NCBI GenBank assembly: GCA_963732155.1
Contig: CAVSYB010000012.1
Location: forward strand, 124,001-188,000
Direction: 5' to 3'
Length of the DNA stretch: 64,000 nt
Source: Roseiarcus sp963732155
GTDB taxonomy: Bacteria > Pseudomonadota > Alphaproteobacteria > Rhizobiales > Beijerinckiaceae
The first letter of the stretch is position 1. Every line of letters starts with the position of its first letter. Position numbers and translations under genes: made by a program. This document shows, piece after piece, positions 15,388 to 24,326 of the stretch. The notes beneath the pieces are model-generated. The model was not told where the DNA came from. It did not search any database and worked only from the letters and a program-made list of their open reading frames with translations.

Positions 15388-16556
15388 GCGCCGCCATCCT
15401 CGTCCTCAACGCCGGTTCGTCGAGCGTCAAGTTCGCGATCTATCGGGCCGACCCTCTGGAAATGCTCGTCGGCGGGGAGATCGACGCGATCGGCGACGGC
15501 GCGCATTTCCGCGCTTGGGGCGCAAAGGCCAGCGATTTCGCCGGTGCCGGCCTTCCGGCGGACGGCGACCACGAAACGCTGCTCGCATGGCTGCTCGACG
15601 CCATTCGCGCAGCGCCGGACCTGCCGATCGTCGGGGCCGGCCACCGGGTCGTCCACGGCGGGCCGCATTTCGACAAACCGGTCGTCCTCGACGAGAAGGT
15701 CATCGAAGCGCTCGATCGCCTGACGCCGCTGGCGCGCGCGCACCAACCGCACAATCTCGCCGCCATACGCACCGTCGCCAAACGCTGGCCGCAGCTTCCG
15801 CAGGTCGCCTGTTTTGATACGTCCTTTCATCGAACGCAGCCGCGCCTTGCGGAATTGTTCGCGATTCCGCGTCGCTTCGCCGACGAAGGCCTGCTACGCT
15901 ACGGATTTCACGGCCTCTCCTACGACTACATCGCAAGCGTCCTGCCGCAGGTCGCCGGGGCCAAAGCGGACGGGCGGGTCATCGTCGCCCATCTCGGCAG
16001 CGGCGCCAGTCTGTGCGCGATGCGCGGCCGCAAGAGTTTGGCCACGACCATGGGACTGACGGCGATCGACGGGCTCATGATGGGCTCGCGCTGCGGCGCC
16101 ATCGATCCGGGCCTCGTGCTCTACCTCATCCGCGAACGAGGCCTGTCGGCCGAGGCGGTCGAAGATCTGATCAGCCGGCGCTCCGGCTTGCTCGGCGTCT
16201 CCGGCGTCAGCGACGACATGCGCGTTCTCGAAGTCAGCAAGGAGCCGGCGGCGCAGGAGGCGCTCGACCTGTTCGCCTATCGTTGCGTTCGCGAGACGGG
16301 TTCGCTGATCGCGGCGCTCGGCGGTCTTGACGCGCTCGTTTTCACCGCGGGGATCGGCGAGCATTCGGCCCCGATGCGCCGAAAAATAGCCGAGGGCCTC
16401 GCCTGGATGGGCCTGCGCGTCGATCGCGCGCGCAACGAAGCCAACGCACGGCGAATTAGCGCCGACGATTCCGCCGTCGACGTTTTCGTCGTGCCCACCG
16501 ACGAGGAACTGGTGATTGCCCGGGCGGTCCGCGCGCTGCTGGGTCCGGGTTCGTAG
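15384..16556 (+). CDS. ackA: Acetate kinase (acetate/propionate/butyrate kinase family)
   Basis: A 390-residue ASKHA kinase that makes ATP and acetate (or another short acid) from the acyl phosphate. The GTG start overlaps the previous stop (GTGA). Family motifs are visible: ILVLNAGSSSVKF at the N-terminus, the His-containing AGHRVVHGG, CFDTSFHRTQP, GFHGLSYDYI, HLGSGASLCA, and a C-terminal FTAGIGEHSAPMR followed by the Glu of PTDEELVIA. It is coupled to the MaoC-Pta protein, so together they give substrate-level ATP from acyl-CoA, which is useful when respiration is limited. Confidence 0.93.
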   Translation: MSAAILVLNAGSSSVKFAIYRADPLEMLVGGEIDAIGDGAHFRAWGAKASDFAGAGLPADGDHETLLAWLLDAIRAAPDLPIVGAGHRVVHGGPHFDKPVVLDEKVIEALDRLTPLARAHQPHNLAAIRTVAKRWPQLPQVACFDTSFHRTQPRLAELFAIPRRFADEGLLRYGFHGLSYDYIASVLPQVAGAKADGRVIVAHLGSGASLCAMRGRKSLATTMGLTAIDGLMMGSRCGAIDPGLVLYLIRERGLSAEAVEDLISRRSGLLGVSGVSDDMRVLEVSKEPAAQEALDLFAYRCVRETGSLIAALGGLDALVFTAGIGEHSAPMRRKIAEGLAWMGLRVDRARNEANARRISADDSAVDVFVVPTDEELVIARAVRALLGPGS

Positions 16557-16581
16557 GCAGGCCGGGAAAGCGGCGCGCCGC

Positions 16582-17565
16582 TCAGGGAACCAATACCGCG
16601 GCGCCTTGAACGCGCCCTTCCCGCAGATCGGCGAGCGCCTCGTTGGCCGCGGCGAGCCGATAGCGCGTCGTATGGGTCTTCACGCCCGCCTGCGGCGCGA
16701 TCGCCAGAAACTCGCGCCCGTCCTGGCGGGTCAGGTTGGCGACCGATGCGACCCGGCGCTCCTCCCATAAGATGCGATACGGAAATTGCGGGATGTCGCT
16801 CATGTGGATTCCGCCGCAGACCACGCGTCCGCCCTTGCGAACCGCGCGCAGCGCCGCCGGCACGAGATCGCCAACCGGCGCGAAAATGATGGCGGCGTCG
16901 AGCGCCTCGGGCGGTCGCTCGTCCGATCCGCCAACCCACGCGGCGCCGAGCTCGCGCGCCAGATTCTGGGCGGCCGAGTCGCCGGGGCGGCTGAAGGCGT
17001 AGACTTGGCGCCCCTGCCAGCCGATCACCTGCGCGATGACATGCGCCGCCGCGCCAAATCCGTACAGGCCGACCTTTTGCCCGTCGCCGGCGGCGACGAG
17101 CGAGCGCCATCCGATCAGCCCGGCGCACAGCAACGGCGCAGCGGCGACGGGGTCGGGAAAGTCGGGCATCGGAAACGTGTAGTCGGCTTCGGCTATGAAA
17201 TGCGTGGCGAAGCCGCCGTCGCGCGTGTAGCCCGCGAACAACGGATGATCGCAGAGATTTTCGCGCCCGGCCTCGCAGTACGGACAGACGCCGCAAGTGT
17301 GGGCGAGCCACGGCGCGCCGACGCGCAAGCCGAGCGGGCGATCACGGACGCCCTCCCCGACCGCCTCGACGACGCCGACGATCTCGTGTCCGGGAACAAT
17401 CGGCAGTTTGGGGTTGGGGAGATCGCCGTCGACGACATGCAGATCGGTCCGGCAGACGCCGCAGGCCTCCACCCGCAACCGGATTTCCCCCGGCCCCGGA
17501 ACTGGATCGGGCCGCGTCTCCAGGCGCAGCGGTTCGCCGCTGCGATACAGCACCATCGCTTGCAC
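16582..17565 (-). CDS. Zinc-dependent alcohol dehydrogenase (MDR family)
   Basis: A 327-residue medium-chain dehydrogenase. The catalytic-zinc motif lies at ACGVCRTDLHVVDGD and the PGHEIVGVVEAVGEGV block. The structural-zinc lobe is HTCGVCPYCEAGRENLC with four cysteines. The nucleotide-binding segment GLYGFGAAAHVIAQVI is followed by AFSR, where Ser/Arg rather than an acidic residue leaves NAD versus NADP preference open. It resembles propanol-preferring AdhP/AdhA proteins. It converges on acetate kinase (25-bp gap) and is divergent from the BON gene, sharing a 135-bp region with an FNR-like box. It may re-oxidise NADH by reducing aldehydes under oxygen limitation. Confidence 0.92.
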   Translation of the reverse strand: MQAMVLYRSGEPLRLETRPDPVPGPGEIRLRVEACGVCRTDLHVVDGDLPNPKLPIVPGHEIVGVVEAVGEGVRDRPLGLRVGAPWLAHTCGVCPYCEAGRENLCDHPLFAGYTRDGGFATHFIAEADYTFPMPDFPDPVAAAPLLCAGLIGWRSLVAAGDGQKVGLYGFGAAAHVIAQVIGWQGRQVYAFSRPGDSAAQNLARELGAAWVGGSDERPPEALDAAIIFAPVGDLVPAALRAVRKGGRVVCGGIHMSDIPQFPYRILWEERRVASVANLTRQDGREFLAIAPQAGVKTHTTRYRLAAANEALADLREGRVQGAAVLVP

Positions 17566-17600
17566 GTGTCATTCGCCTCCCGATCAATCGGCCCCCGCCA

Positions 17601-17614
17601 TTGAGCCATGTCAA
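17601..17614. promoter_or_regulatory. FNR/FixK-like box between adh and BON genes
   Basis: TTGAG-CCAT-GTCAA. Its centre is about 93 bp before the BON gene ATG, giving a leader of about 52 bases for a -41.5 activator site. It is only about 42 bp from the adh ATG, so control of the BON gene is the easier reading. Confidence 0.55.
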
Positions 17615-17700
17615 TGCCCGAACGGCCTGCCGGAGGCTAGTTCAACCCGTTATGCGCATCGTCGCAAGCTGTTCGATGGTTCGCGGGCGGGGAGACGGAC

Positions 17701-18348
17701 ATGGACGACAAGGCTCTGCGACAAAGGGTGGTCGACGAGCTTGAATTCGAACCGAGCGTCGAGGCCGCCCATATCGGCGTCGCCGCAGAGCAAGGGGTTA
17801 TTACACTCAGCGGCCATGTCGGCAGCTACGCGGAGAAGATCGCCGCCGAGCTCGCCACGCGGCGCGTCAAGGGCGTCGTCGGCATCGCCGAGGAAATCGA
17901 GGTCCGCTATCCCGGTTCGAATCCCGTCGCCGATGACGAGATCGCCGAGCGCTGCCTCAATGTGCTCGCTTGGGACGTGTTCCTGGCGAAGGATGCGGTG
18001 CGGGTGAAGGTCGAGCGCGGCTGGGTCGAGCTTGACGGCAAAGTCAAGTGGCAGTTCCAACGTGAAGCGGCCGAAAACAGCGTGCGCAAGCTCGGCGGCG
18101 TCGTCGGCGTCAGCAACCGGATCGAGGTCCAGGCTGAGGCGCAGGGCGCGGAGATCAAGTCGCGTATCGAGAGCGCCTTGAAGCGAAACGCCCTCGTCGA
18201 CGCCAACGAGATTCGCATCGTCGTCGATGGAGACGAGGTGACCCTCGAAGGCAAGGTCCACACCTGGAACGAACGCGCCGACGCGGAGCGAGCCGCCTGG
18301 TCGGCGCCGGGCGTCAGTTTCGTCGTCAACCATCTGCGGATCGCCTGA
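17701..18348 (+). CDS. Triple BON-domain protein
   Basis: A 215-residue protein made of three consecutive BON domains (about 1-70, 75-145 and 150-215), each with the pattern of a helix, a V-x-L-x-G-x-V strand and an IEV strand (VITLSGHVGSYAEK, WVELDGKVKWQFQ, EVTLEGKVHTWNE). There is no signal peptide, unlike the periplasmic OsmY group, so it is probably cytoplasmic. BON proteins are often stress- or osmotically induced, and cytoplasmic multi-BON proteins occur in alphaproteobacterial stress clusters. GGGGAGA precedes the ATG. It is probably controlled by the FNR-like box upstream. Its biochemical role is not known. Confidence 0.85.
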   Translation: MDDKALRQRVVDELEFEPSVEAAHIGVAAEQGVITLSGHVGSYAEKIAAELATRRVKGVVGIAEEIEVRYPGSNPVADDEIAERCLNVLAWDVFLAKDAVRVKVERGWVELDGKVKWQFQREAAENSVRKLGGVVGVSNRIEVQAEAQGAEIKSRIESALKRNALVDANEIRIVVDGDEVTLEGKVHTWNERADAERAAWSAPGVSFVVNHLRIA

Positions 18349-18379
18349 CGCGGGGCTCGCGCGCGTCGCGAGGGCGCCC

Positions 18380-19804
18380 TCAGATCGACGGGGCGTGCCG
18401 GGCGGTTTCGTTTGACCGGTGATGGGCGTCGAAGACGGCGGCGATCGTGCGAATGAACGGGCGTCCTTCGTCGGTGACTTCGATGCGCGCGCCGGCGCGC
18501 GTGACCAGTCCGTCAGCCTCCATCTGATCGAGGCGTTGGAATTCGGCGGCGAATTGCGAGGGCGACCGGTCATGCGCGGCGCAAACGGCGGCGACGTCCA
18601 CCCGCATGTCGCACATCAGCCGTTCGATGATTTCGCCGCGCAGCCTGTCGTCGGCGCCGAGGACGAGGCCCCGCGCCGCGGCAAGCCGTCCGGCGTTGAT
18701 GCGCTGGCGCCATTCCGGCGTCCGCGCCGCGCTCTGCACATAGCCCTGCGGCATCGCCGAGATCGACGAGGCCCCGAAACCGATGAGCGAGGTCGCCCGG
18801 TCGGTCGTATAGCCCTGAAAATTGCGCCGCAGCAGCCCATCGCGCCCGGCCGTGGCGAGATCGTCCCCGCCTCGCGCGAAATGATCGAGGCCGATGCGCA
18901 CATAGCCGGCCGCCGCCAGCCGCTCGGCCGCCGCGGCCTGCTGATCGAACCGCGCCACGGCGTCCGGCAGGCTCGCCTCCGGCAAAAGTTTCTGATGCGC
19001 CTTCATCCACGGCACGTGGGCGTAGCCGAACAGGGCGATCCGATCGGGCGACAGCGCGAGGACCTCTTCGAGCGTTGCAAGAACGCTCGCAACGCTTTGA
19101 TGCGGCAGCCCGTACATCAGATCGAGATTGATCGAACCGACGCCGGCTTGCCGAAGCCGCGTCACCGCCCATTCGATCTGCGCATAGGGCTGCAGCCGAT
19201 TGATCGACCGCTGGACCTCCACGTTCAGATCCTGCACGCCGAGGCTGGCGCGGTTCAATCCGAGATCGGCGGCGGCGTCGATCCATTCACCGGTCAGGAC
19301 GCGGGGATCGAGCTCCACCGCGAATTCGAAGGCAGGCGTGAAGGCGAAGCGCTTGCCAAGCGCGCGCACGAGGACGCGAAGTTCGTCCGGCGCGATCATG
19401 TTCGGCGTGCCGCCGCCGAAATGCAGGGCGCTCGCCCGCACGCCGCCCGGCGCCGCCCGGCCGACGATTTCGATCTCGCGGACGAGCGTTTGGACATAGT
19501 CGACGACCGGGCCGCGCTGATGGACCACGGCGGTATGGCAGCCGCAGTACCAACACAGGCGGTCGCAGAAGGGGATGTGCAGATAGAGCGACGCCGGCGT
19601 GCGCGGATCGAGCGCGGCGAGCCAGGCGCGTTGATCGGCCTCCCCGACGTCGGGCGTGAACTGCGCGGCGGTCGGGTAGCTGGTGTATCGCGGCACACGC
19701 CCGCCGTATTTGGCGATCAGCGCTTCCGTCCGGTTTACTGCGGCGCGGTGATCGGCCTCGACGGCCGCGCCGCCGTCCCTTGCGCAGCTCATCGGACCAC
19801 CCAT
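18380..19804 (-). CDS. hemN: Oxygen-independent coproporphyrinogen III oxidase
   Basis: A 474-residue radical-SAM enzyme of anaerobic heme synthesis, decarboxylating coproporphyrinogen III to protoporphyrinogen IX. The Fe-S signature is C-x3-C-x2-C-x-C at Cys80, Cys84, Cys87 and Cys89, the full HemN form rather than the heme-chaperone HemW form. The SAM-binding FGGGTPN motif and the C-terminal HemN domain are present. The ATG at 19804 is preferred because AGGGAG lies about eight bases upstream; an ATG 12 bp further in is possible. An FNR-type box lies about 100 bp upstream, which matches the known anaerobic control of hemN in alphaproteobacteria. Confidence 0.93.
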   Translation of the reverse strand: MGGPMSCARDGGAAVEADHRAAVNRTEALIAKYGGRVPRYTSYPTAAQFTPDVGEADQRAWLAALDPRTPASLYLHIPFCDRLCWYCGCHTAVVHQRGPVVDYVQTLVREIEIVGRAAPGGVRASALHFGGGTPNMIAPDELRVLVRALGKRFAFTPAFEFAVELDPRVLTGEWIDAAADLGLNRASLGVQDLNVEVQRSINRLQPYAQIEWAVTRLRQAGVGSINLDLMYGLPHQSVASVLATLEEVLALSPDRIALFGYAHVPWMKAHQKLLPEASLPDAVARFDQQAAAAERLAAAGYVRIGLDHFARGGDDLATAGRDGLLRRNFQGYTTDRATSLIGFGASSISAMPQGYVQSAARTPEWRQRINAGRLAAARGLVLGADDRLRGEIIERLMCDMRVDVAAVCAAHDRSPSQFAAEFQRLDQMEADGLVTRAGARIEVTDEGRPFIRTIAAVFDAHHRSNETARHAPSI

Positions 19805-20239
19805 GAAACCAGCTCCCTGCGCCCGCCCCCGCAACTTGCGGCAAGGCTGCGCCGATGCGCCCCTCCCGGTCCCGATTAGTCGACCATGCGCGCGCCGCCT
19901 TGATCCACCTCAACCCCCGCAGCGGCCCGGAAAGCGGTAGCCGCGGACAAGATCGACCGCCAGGGGTGGCCGGATGTGATTCCCTCGCGCCAAAATCAGC
20001 GGAGACGCGCCTGTCGATAGGAGCCCAATCGGCGCCCCCCGGCTTTCGGCCGGGCGATCCGGCGCATCGAACGGGCTTCGCGCGGCGCAATTTGGAGCGC
20101 CATTGCAACAAAGGACGAGTTGCGCAAATCTCACGTCAATTCCTCGATTATCCCGTGGATTGTCGGATAATCATTCAGTTATGTCGGCGAACAACGCGAG
20201 AATGGTCAATTTTATCGATGGGCAAAAGGTCGCATAAGC
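19805..20239. other. Intergenic region between hemN and the methyltransferase gene
   Basis: A 435-bp gap with no convincing gene. The left part is high-GC and carries the FNR-like box of hemN. From about 20120 the composition turns AT-rich, and an inverted repeat GATTATCC (20146-20153) / GGATAATC (20165-20172) with an 11-base loop precedes the methyltransferase gene. The change in composition marks the edge of the foreign-looking segment. Confidence 0.5.
19900..19913 (-). promoter_or_regulatory. FNR/FixK-like box upstream of hemN
   Basis: TTGAT-CCAC-CTCAA, a good match to TTGAT-N4-ATCAA. Its centre is about 102 bp before the hemN ATG, giving a leader of about 61 bases for activation from -41.5. 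Confidence 0.62.
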
Positions 20240-21235
20240 ATGCGTAGCTATCGTGATGATTTTGTTCGATATCATCTATCGGCCCTTTATCATCCGCTGA
20301 AGGCGATGCTACGCACTGTTCCCCGGTCGGCGGAAGAGGCGAAGAATTCCGCCATATTTAACGAATGGTATTACTACAGCGTCGAATTGTTTCCCGGCGT
20401 AATCAAGCGCGGAATTTACCCAGACTACCTCCCGATGCTCCCCCGCATGCTGCTTCGTAATTGCGATTTGAGAAATGCCGACTGCCTCGATATCGGAAGC
20501 ATGGAAGGACTAATCCCGGTTCTGATGTGCAAGCAAGGCGCGAGAAACGTCTTGGCGACCGACTTCAACTTTCATTGCTACCAAAAAATGCGCGCCCTAA
20601 TGGCGGCCCACGGCGTCAATTTTGATTTCAAACGCATCGGCACGCTCTATGATCTGGATAAGAAGATTCCGAATCGTCGACTGCGCGGCTTCGACCTGAT
20701 CAATTTGTCCGGGGTTTTATATCACGTTTTTTCCCCGTTGCATGTCCTGGCGGGGTTACGACCGCTGCTCAAACAGGGCGGTCTTATGATCGTCTCGACC
20801 AACGTAATCAATCGCGATGATTATTCGATGGAATTTAATAACTCAGGAAAGTTGCAATCTGAGGCGAATACATTTTGGTATGTATCCATTCACGCGCTCG
20901 ACTATATGTTGCGCTATTTCCAGCTGGCGCCAATTGATTGCGTTTATTACGAATTTCCTGGAACCAACATCGGCTATTTCGCCGCTGTGTGCCGCGCAAT
21001 CTGCGATCGTGGCGCGCAGTTCAATGACCAATGGCTGTCGAACTCCATCGCTCAATCGTGGGAATATCTCCTTTGCAATCAGACAATGCTTGAATCTCAA
21101 GACGTTTCGGCCATCAGATACCGCGGTGACAATGGACCAATCAATCTTGCGGAAAAAAACAGCCAAACCGCCCCCGTTGGCGCTGCAATCCACTCTCACG
21201 ATACTCATTTGCTGAAACTTGCGGACACCCTGTGA
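20240..21235 (+). CDS. SAM-dependent methyltransferase, AT-rich and probably acquired
   Basis: A 331-residue class I methyltransferase. The SAM-binding region is about 85-170: CLDIGSMEGLIPVLMCKQGA (motif I, here D-I-G-S-M-E-G), then VLATDFN (acidic end of strand 2), and FDLINLSGVLYHVFSPLHVLAGLRPLLKQGGLMIVST (motifs IV to VI). It resembles methyltransferases acting on small molecules or glycans, but the substrate is not evident. Codon use is clearly more AT-rich than in the surroundings and no neighbour is functionally linked, so horizontal transfer is likely. It stands alone between hemN and the CBS-BON gene. Confidence 0.8.
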   Translation: MRSYRDDFVRYHLSALYHPLKAMLRTVPRSAEEAKNSAIFNEWYYYSVELFPGVIKRGIYPDYLPMLPRMLLRNCDLRNADCLDIGSMEGLIPVLMCKQGARNVLATDFNFHCYQKMRALMAAHGVNFDFKRIGTLYDLDKKIPNRRLRGFDLINLSGVLYHVFSPLHVLAGLRPLLKQGGLMIVSTNVINRDDYSMEFNNSGKLQSEANTFWYVSIHALDYMLRYFQLAPIDCVYYEFPGTNIGYFAAVCRAICDRGAQFNDQWLSNSIAQSWEYLLCNQTMLESQDVSAIRYRGDNGPINLAEKNSQTAPVGAAIHSHDTHLLKLADTL

Positions 21236-21417
21236 CGGGCTGTCGTTCCCTCACCAACGCCGAAGCTCACATTGATCGCGCGGACGCCGGCGCCGCCGGG
21301 GGGCACGAGGGCCTCAAGATCCCGCAGCTCGCCCGAGCCCGAAATAGAACCGGCGCACATTGAGTGTTCGCTCGATCGGCGGGCCGCCGCCTCGCTTCGG
21401 AAAGAGGTATAAATGAG

Positions 21418-22116
21418 CTAATAAAGCGATCCGACATAGGGCTCGACGAGCGCGAGATTGTCGGTGACCGTCTTCACGCCCGGCGTGTTCTCGATCGCCA
21501 CCACGATCGCGGCGCGTTGGCGATCGTCGGTCAGCACGCCGCGAATCTCGACATGGCCTTCGTTCACCTGGACGCTGACCGGAGAATTCGTCGCCCATGT
21601 CTGCCGGCTGAGGGTGTCGAGAATGCGCGCCTTGATGGCGGCGTCGTCGCCTTTGGGTTGTTCGGCGTTGTCTCGAATCATCGTCCCCAGCGCGCGCACC
21701 AAGTCCGCGCGGCTGATGATGCCGACCGGCAGACCATCGCGGACGACCGGAACCCGCTTGATGCGGCGCGAATTCATCAGCGAAACGACATCGGCGATAG
21801 GGGTTTCTTCGGCGACCGAATAAACCCCTTCGGTCATCACTTCGTCGACCCGTCGGGCGTGGGTCTTGACATAGTCCTCGGCGAGCGCGCCCGGCCCGCG
21901 AAGGAACTCGAGCCACCTCGGCCGCTTGCGCTCGGTGCCGAGCTCGGCTCTGCGCAACAGGTCGCCTTCGGTGATCATCCCGACGAGTTCGCCGCGATCG
22001 TCGACCACCGGAAGCCCGCTGACCTTCAACTTGAGCATCAATTCGACCGCCTGCGCGAGTGAAGACTTGGAATTCACCGGGACCACGCCCCCGGTCATCA
22101 CGTCGCGCGCCAGCAT
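21418..22116 (-). CDS. CBS-domain pair plus BON-domain protein
   Basis: A 232-residue cytoplasmic protein. Two CBS motifs (about 1-60: MLARDVMTGGVVPVNSKSSLAQAVELMLKLKVSGLPVVDDRGELVGMITEGDLL, and about 85-145: VMTEGVYSVAEETPIADVVSLM...GIISRADLVR) form a Bateman module that usually binds adenine nucleotides. They are followed by a BON domain (about 160-230). The ATG at 22116 is preferred because CGAGGAATTGGC precedes it; this start lies just downstream of ftsH on the same strand, so the two genes are probably cotranscribed. It is a possible energy-status sensor in this stress cluster. The target is unknown. Confidence 0.87.
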   Translation of the reverse strand: MLARDVMTGGVVPVNSKSSLAQAVELMLKLKVSGLPVVDDRGELVGMITEGDLLRRAELGTERKRPRWLEFLRGPGALAEDYVKTHARRVDEVMTEGVYSVAEETPIADVVSLMNSRRIKRVPVVRDGLPVGIISRADLVRALGTMIRDNAEQPKGDDAAIKARILDTLSRQTWATNSPVSVQVNEGHVEIRGVLTDDRQRAAIVVAIENTPGVKTVTDNLALVEPYVGSLY

Positions 22117-22177
22117 GCCAATTCCTCGTTCGATCGCTTCGGGCTCCATTCGCCCACGACGGCCTTTTTTCGGGATT

Positions 22178-24034
22178 TCAAACGCGCGCGCCTTGATTTT
22201 TGTCAATTGGCGAGTCCGGCGAGCCTTCGGAGCGTCTTATCGCCGGAAAATCGTCCGCCGTCAGCACCTCCTTGGTCAGGAGCAGTTCGGCGCCCTTGTC
22301 GAGATCGGCCCGTCGCCGGTTCAGGATCGCCTGGGCCTCGTCGAAGGCCTGGCTGACAATGTCGCGGACGGAAAGGTCGATTTCGCGCATCGTCGATTCC
22401 GACGCGTTGGGCTTTTCCTCGGCGCCGGGGCTGAGAAAGCTCGGCGGGGGGTTCGAATAGATGCGTTGGCCGATCGTCTGCGTCATGCCGTAGCGCGTCA
22501 CCATCTCCTGGGCGATCTGCGTCGCGCGCTGCAGGTCGTCGGCGGCGCCGGTCGAGACGTCGCCGTCGAAAATCATCGTCTCCGCGGCGCGCCCGCCCAT
22601 CAGCACCGTGATGCGATGGCGCAACTCGCTTTGCGCGAGCACGAAGCGGTCCTCGGTCGGCCTCTGGATCGTATAGCCCAGCGCGCCGACGCCTCGCGGG
22701 ATGATCGAGACCTTCAACACCGGGTCGACGTCGGGCAGGCTCGCGGCGACCAGCGCATGACCCATTTCGTGATAGGCGATGCGGCGGCGCTCCTTCGGCC
22801 TCAGCACGCGGCTCTTCTTCTCGGCGCCGGCGACGATTCGCTCGATCGCCGCGGTGAAATCGTCGAGCGCCACCGAAGCGGCGCCGCGGCGCGTCGCGAC
22901 GATCGCCGCTTCATTGATCAGATTGGCGAGGTCCGCCCCGGTGAATCCGGTCGTCATGGCGGCGATCTGGTCGAGGTCGACGCTCCGGTCCAGCGTGACT
23001 TTGCGGATATGCACCTTCAGGATTTCGAGACGCCCCTGGCGGTCGGGCCGGTCGACGAGCACCTGCCGATCGAAGCGGCCGGCGCGAAGCAGGGCCGGAT
23101 CGAGCACTTCGGGCCGGTTGGTGGCGCCCAGCAGGATGACGCCGCTGCTCGGATCGAACCCGTCGAGTTCGGACAGGAGCTGGTTGAGCGTCTGCTCCTT
23201 TTCGTCGTAGCCGCCGACGGCGCCGGCGACGCGGCTGCGGCCGAGAGCGTCGAGTTCGTCGATGAATATGATGCAAGGGGCCGCCTTGCGCGCCTGCTCG
23301 AACAGGTCGCGCACCCGCGCGGCCCCGACGCCGACGAACATTTCCACGAATTCGGAGCCGGAGATCGAGAAGAAGGGAACGCCGGCCTCGCCCGCGACCG
23401 CCCGCGCCAGCAGCGTCTTGCCGCTGCCGGGCGGGCCGACGAGCAGAATGCCCTTGGGCATGCGCGCCCCGAGCCTGCCGTAGGACTTGGTGTCCTTCAG
23501 AAACGAGACGATCTCCTGCAGCTCGAACTTGGCCTCGTCGACGCCCGCGACGTCCTTGAACGTCACCTTGGTGTCGGTCTCGACATAGATTTTCGCGTGC
23601 GACTTGCCGATCGACATCAATCCGCCGAACCCCTGCCGCTCGGCGAAGCCGCGGAACAGGAAGGTCCACAGGAAATAGAAGCCGATCAGCGGCACGACCC
23701 AGGAAAGGATTGCGCCAAGCGCGCCGCCCGACGAGGCGCCCGTCACCTTGACGCCGTCGGCCGCGAGCTTGTCGGCGATCGCGGGGTCGACGCGGATCGT
23801 CGCGAACTGCGTCTTGCCGCTCGGCAGCGGCGATTTCAGCGAGCCCTGGATCGAGTCCGCGCCGACGACGACGTCGGAGACCTGCTTGCCGGCGAGAAGC
23901 TGCTCGAACTGGCTGTACGGAATCATCTCGGTCTGCAGAAACGTAGAGCCAAACTGTTGGAGAAGCGCCACCGCCAGCACAGCGACGACAATGTACCAGA
24001 GCGTCCAGGATTGCTTTCGATCCTTGGGCTCCAT
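22178..24034 (-). CDS. ftsH: FtsH-type ATP-dependent zinc metalloprotease
   Basis: A 618-residue membrane-anchored AAA protease that degrades membrane and unstable cytoplasmic proteins. It has TM1 at about 10-28, a periplasmic domain, TM2 at about 106-128, Walker A GPPGSGKT (200-207), Walker B IIFIDELDALG, the second region of homology with Arg fingers (DPALLRAGRFDRQ), and the zinc motif HEMGH (422-426). The ATG at 24034 follows GGAGTCAGGC. It is likely a second, specialised FtsH, since it sits in a stress island next to CBS-BON, GNAT and Usp genes rather than in the usual tilS-ftsH-glmM context. An FNR-like box lies about 200 bp upstream, but it is closer to the divergent GNAT gene. Confidence 0.93.
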   Translation of the reverse strand: MEPKDRKQSWTLWYIVVAVLAVALLQQFGSTFLQTEMIPYSQFEQLLAGKQVSDVVVGADSIQGSLKSPLPSGKTQFATIRVDPAIADKLAADGVKVTGASSGGALGAILSWVVPLIGFYFLWTFLFRGFAERQGFGGLMSIGKSHAKIYVETDTKVTFKDVAGVDEAKFELQEIVSFLKDTKSYGRLGARMPKGILLVGPPGSGKTLLARAVAGEAGVPFFSISGSEFVEMFVGVGAARVRDLFEQARKAAPCIIFIDELDALGRSRVAGAVGGYDEKEQTLNQLLSELDGFDPSSGVILLGATNRPEVLDPALLRAGRFDRQVLVDRPDRQGRLEILKVHIRKVTLDRSVDLDQIAAMTTGFTGADLANLINEAAIVATRRGAASVALDDFTAAIERIVAGAEKKSRVLRPKERRRIAYHEMGHALVAASLPDVDPVLKVSIIPRGVGALGYTIQRPTEDRFVLAQSELRHRITVLMGGRAAETMIFDGDVSTGAADDLQRATQIAQEMVTRYGMTQTIGQRIYSNPPPSFLSPGAEEKPNASESTMREIDLSVRDIVSQAFDEAQAILNRRRADLDKGAELLLTKEVLTADDFPAIRRSEGSPDSPIDKNQGARV

Positions 24035-24230
24035 GCCTGACTCCTGTCCCGCCGCGCCAAACGCCCCGCCGCGGCCGAAGGCGACCTCTCGCGCCCGCCG
24101 GTCCCGCCGTCGCGAGAGGTTAACGGGCGATGGTCGGCGCGCCAACCGGCGTTGTGGCTATCGCACACGGCGGGGCGAAGCGTCCACGCCGCCGCGCCGG
24201 GCGCCGCAGGAAGCCCGCATCGACGCTCGC

Positions 24231-24244
24231 TTGCGATGGATCAA
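24231..24244 (+). promoter_or_regulatory. FNR/FixK-like box between ftsH and the GNAT gene
   Basis: TTGCG-ATGG-ATCAA. One half site is perfect. The same sequence with one change occurs in front of the universal stress protein gene. Its centre is about 89 bp before the GNAT ATG. Confidence 0.55.
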
Positions 24245-24326
24245 TGTGCGATCATCGCCCGGCCGCCAAACATCCGCGCGGCGCGGCGAGCCTCCGCGTC
24301 GGTTCGGGAACGGGGTCGTGAACGGG

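Noticed and set aside
17914..17925. GGTTCGAATCCC, identical to a tRNA T-loop sequence
   Set aside because: It lies in frame inside the triple-BON gene (PGSNP), and no acceptor, D or anticodon arms can be formed around it.
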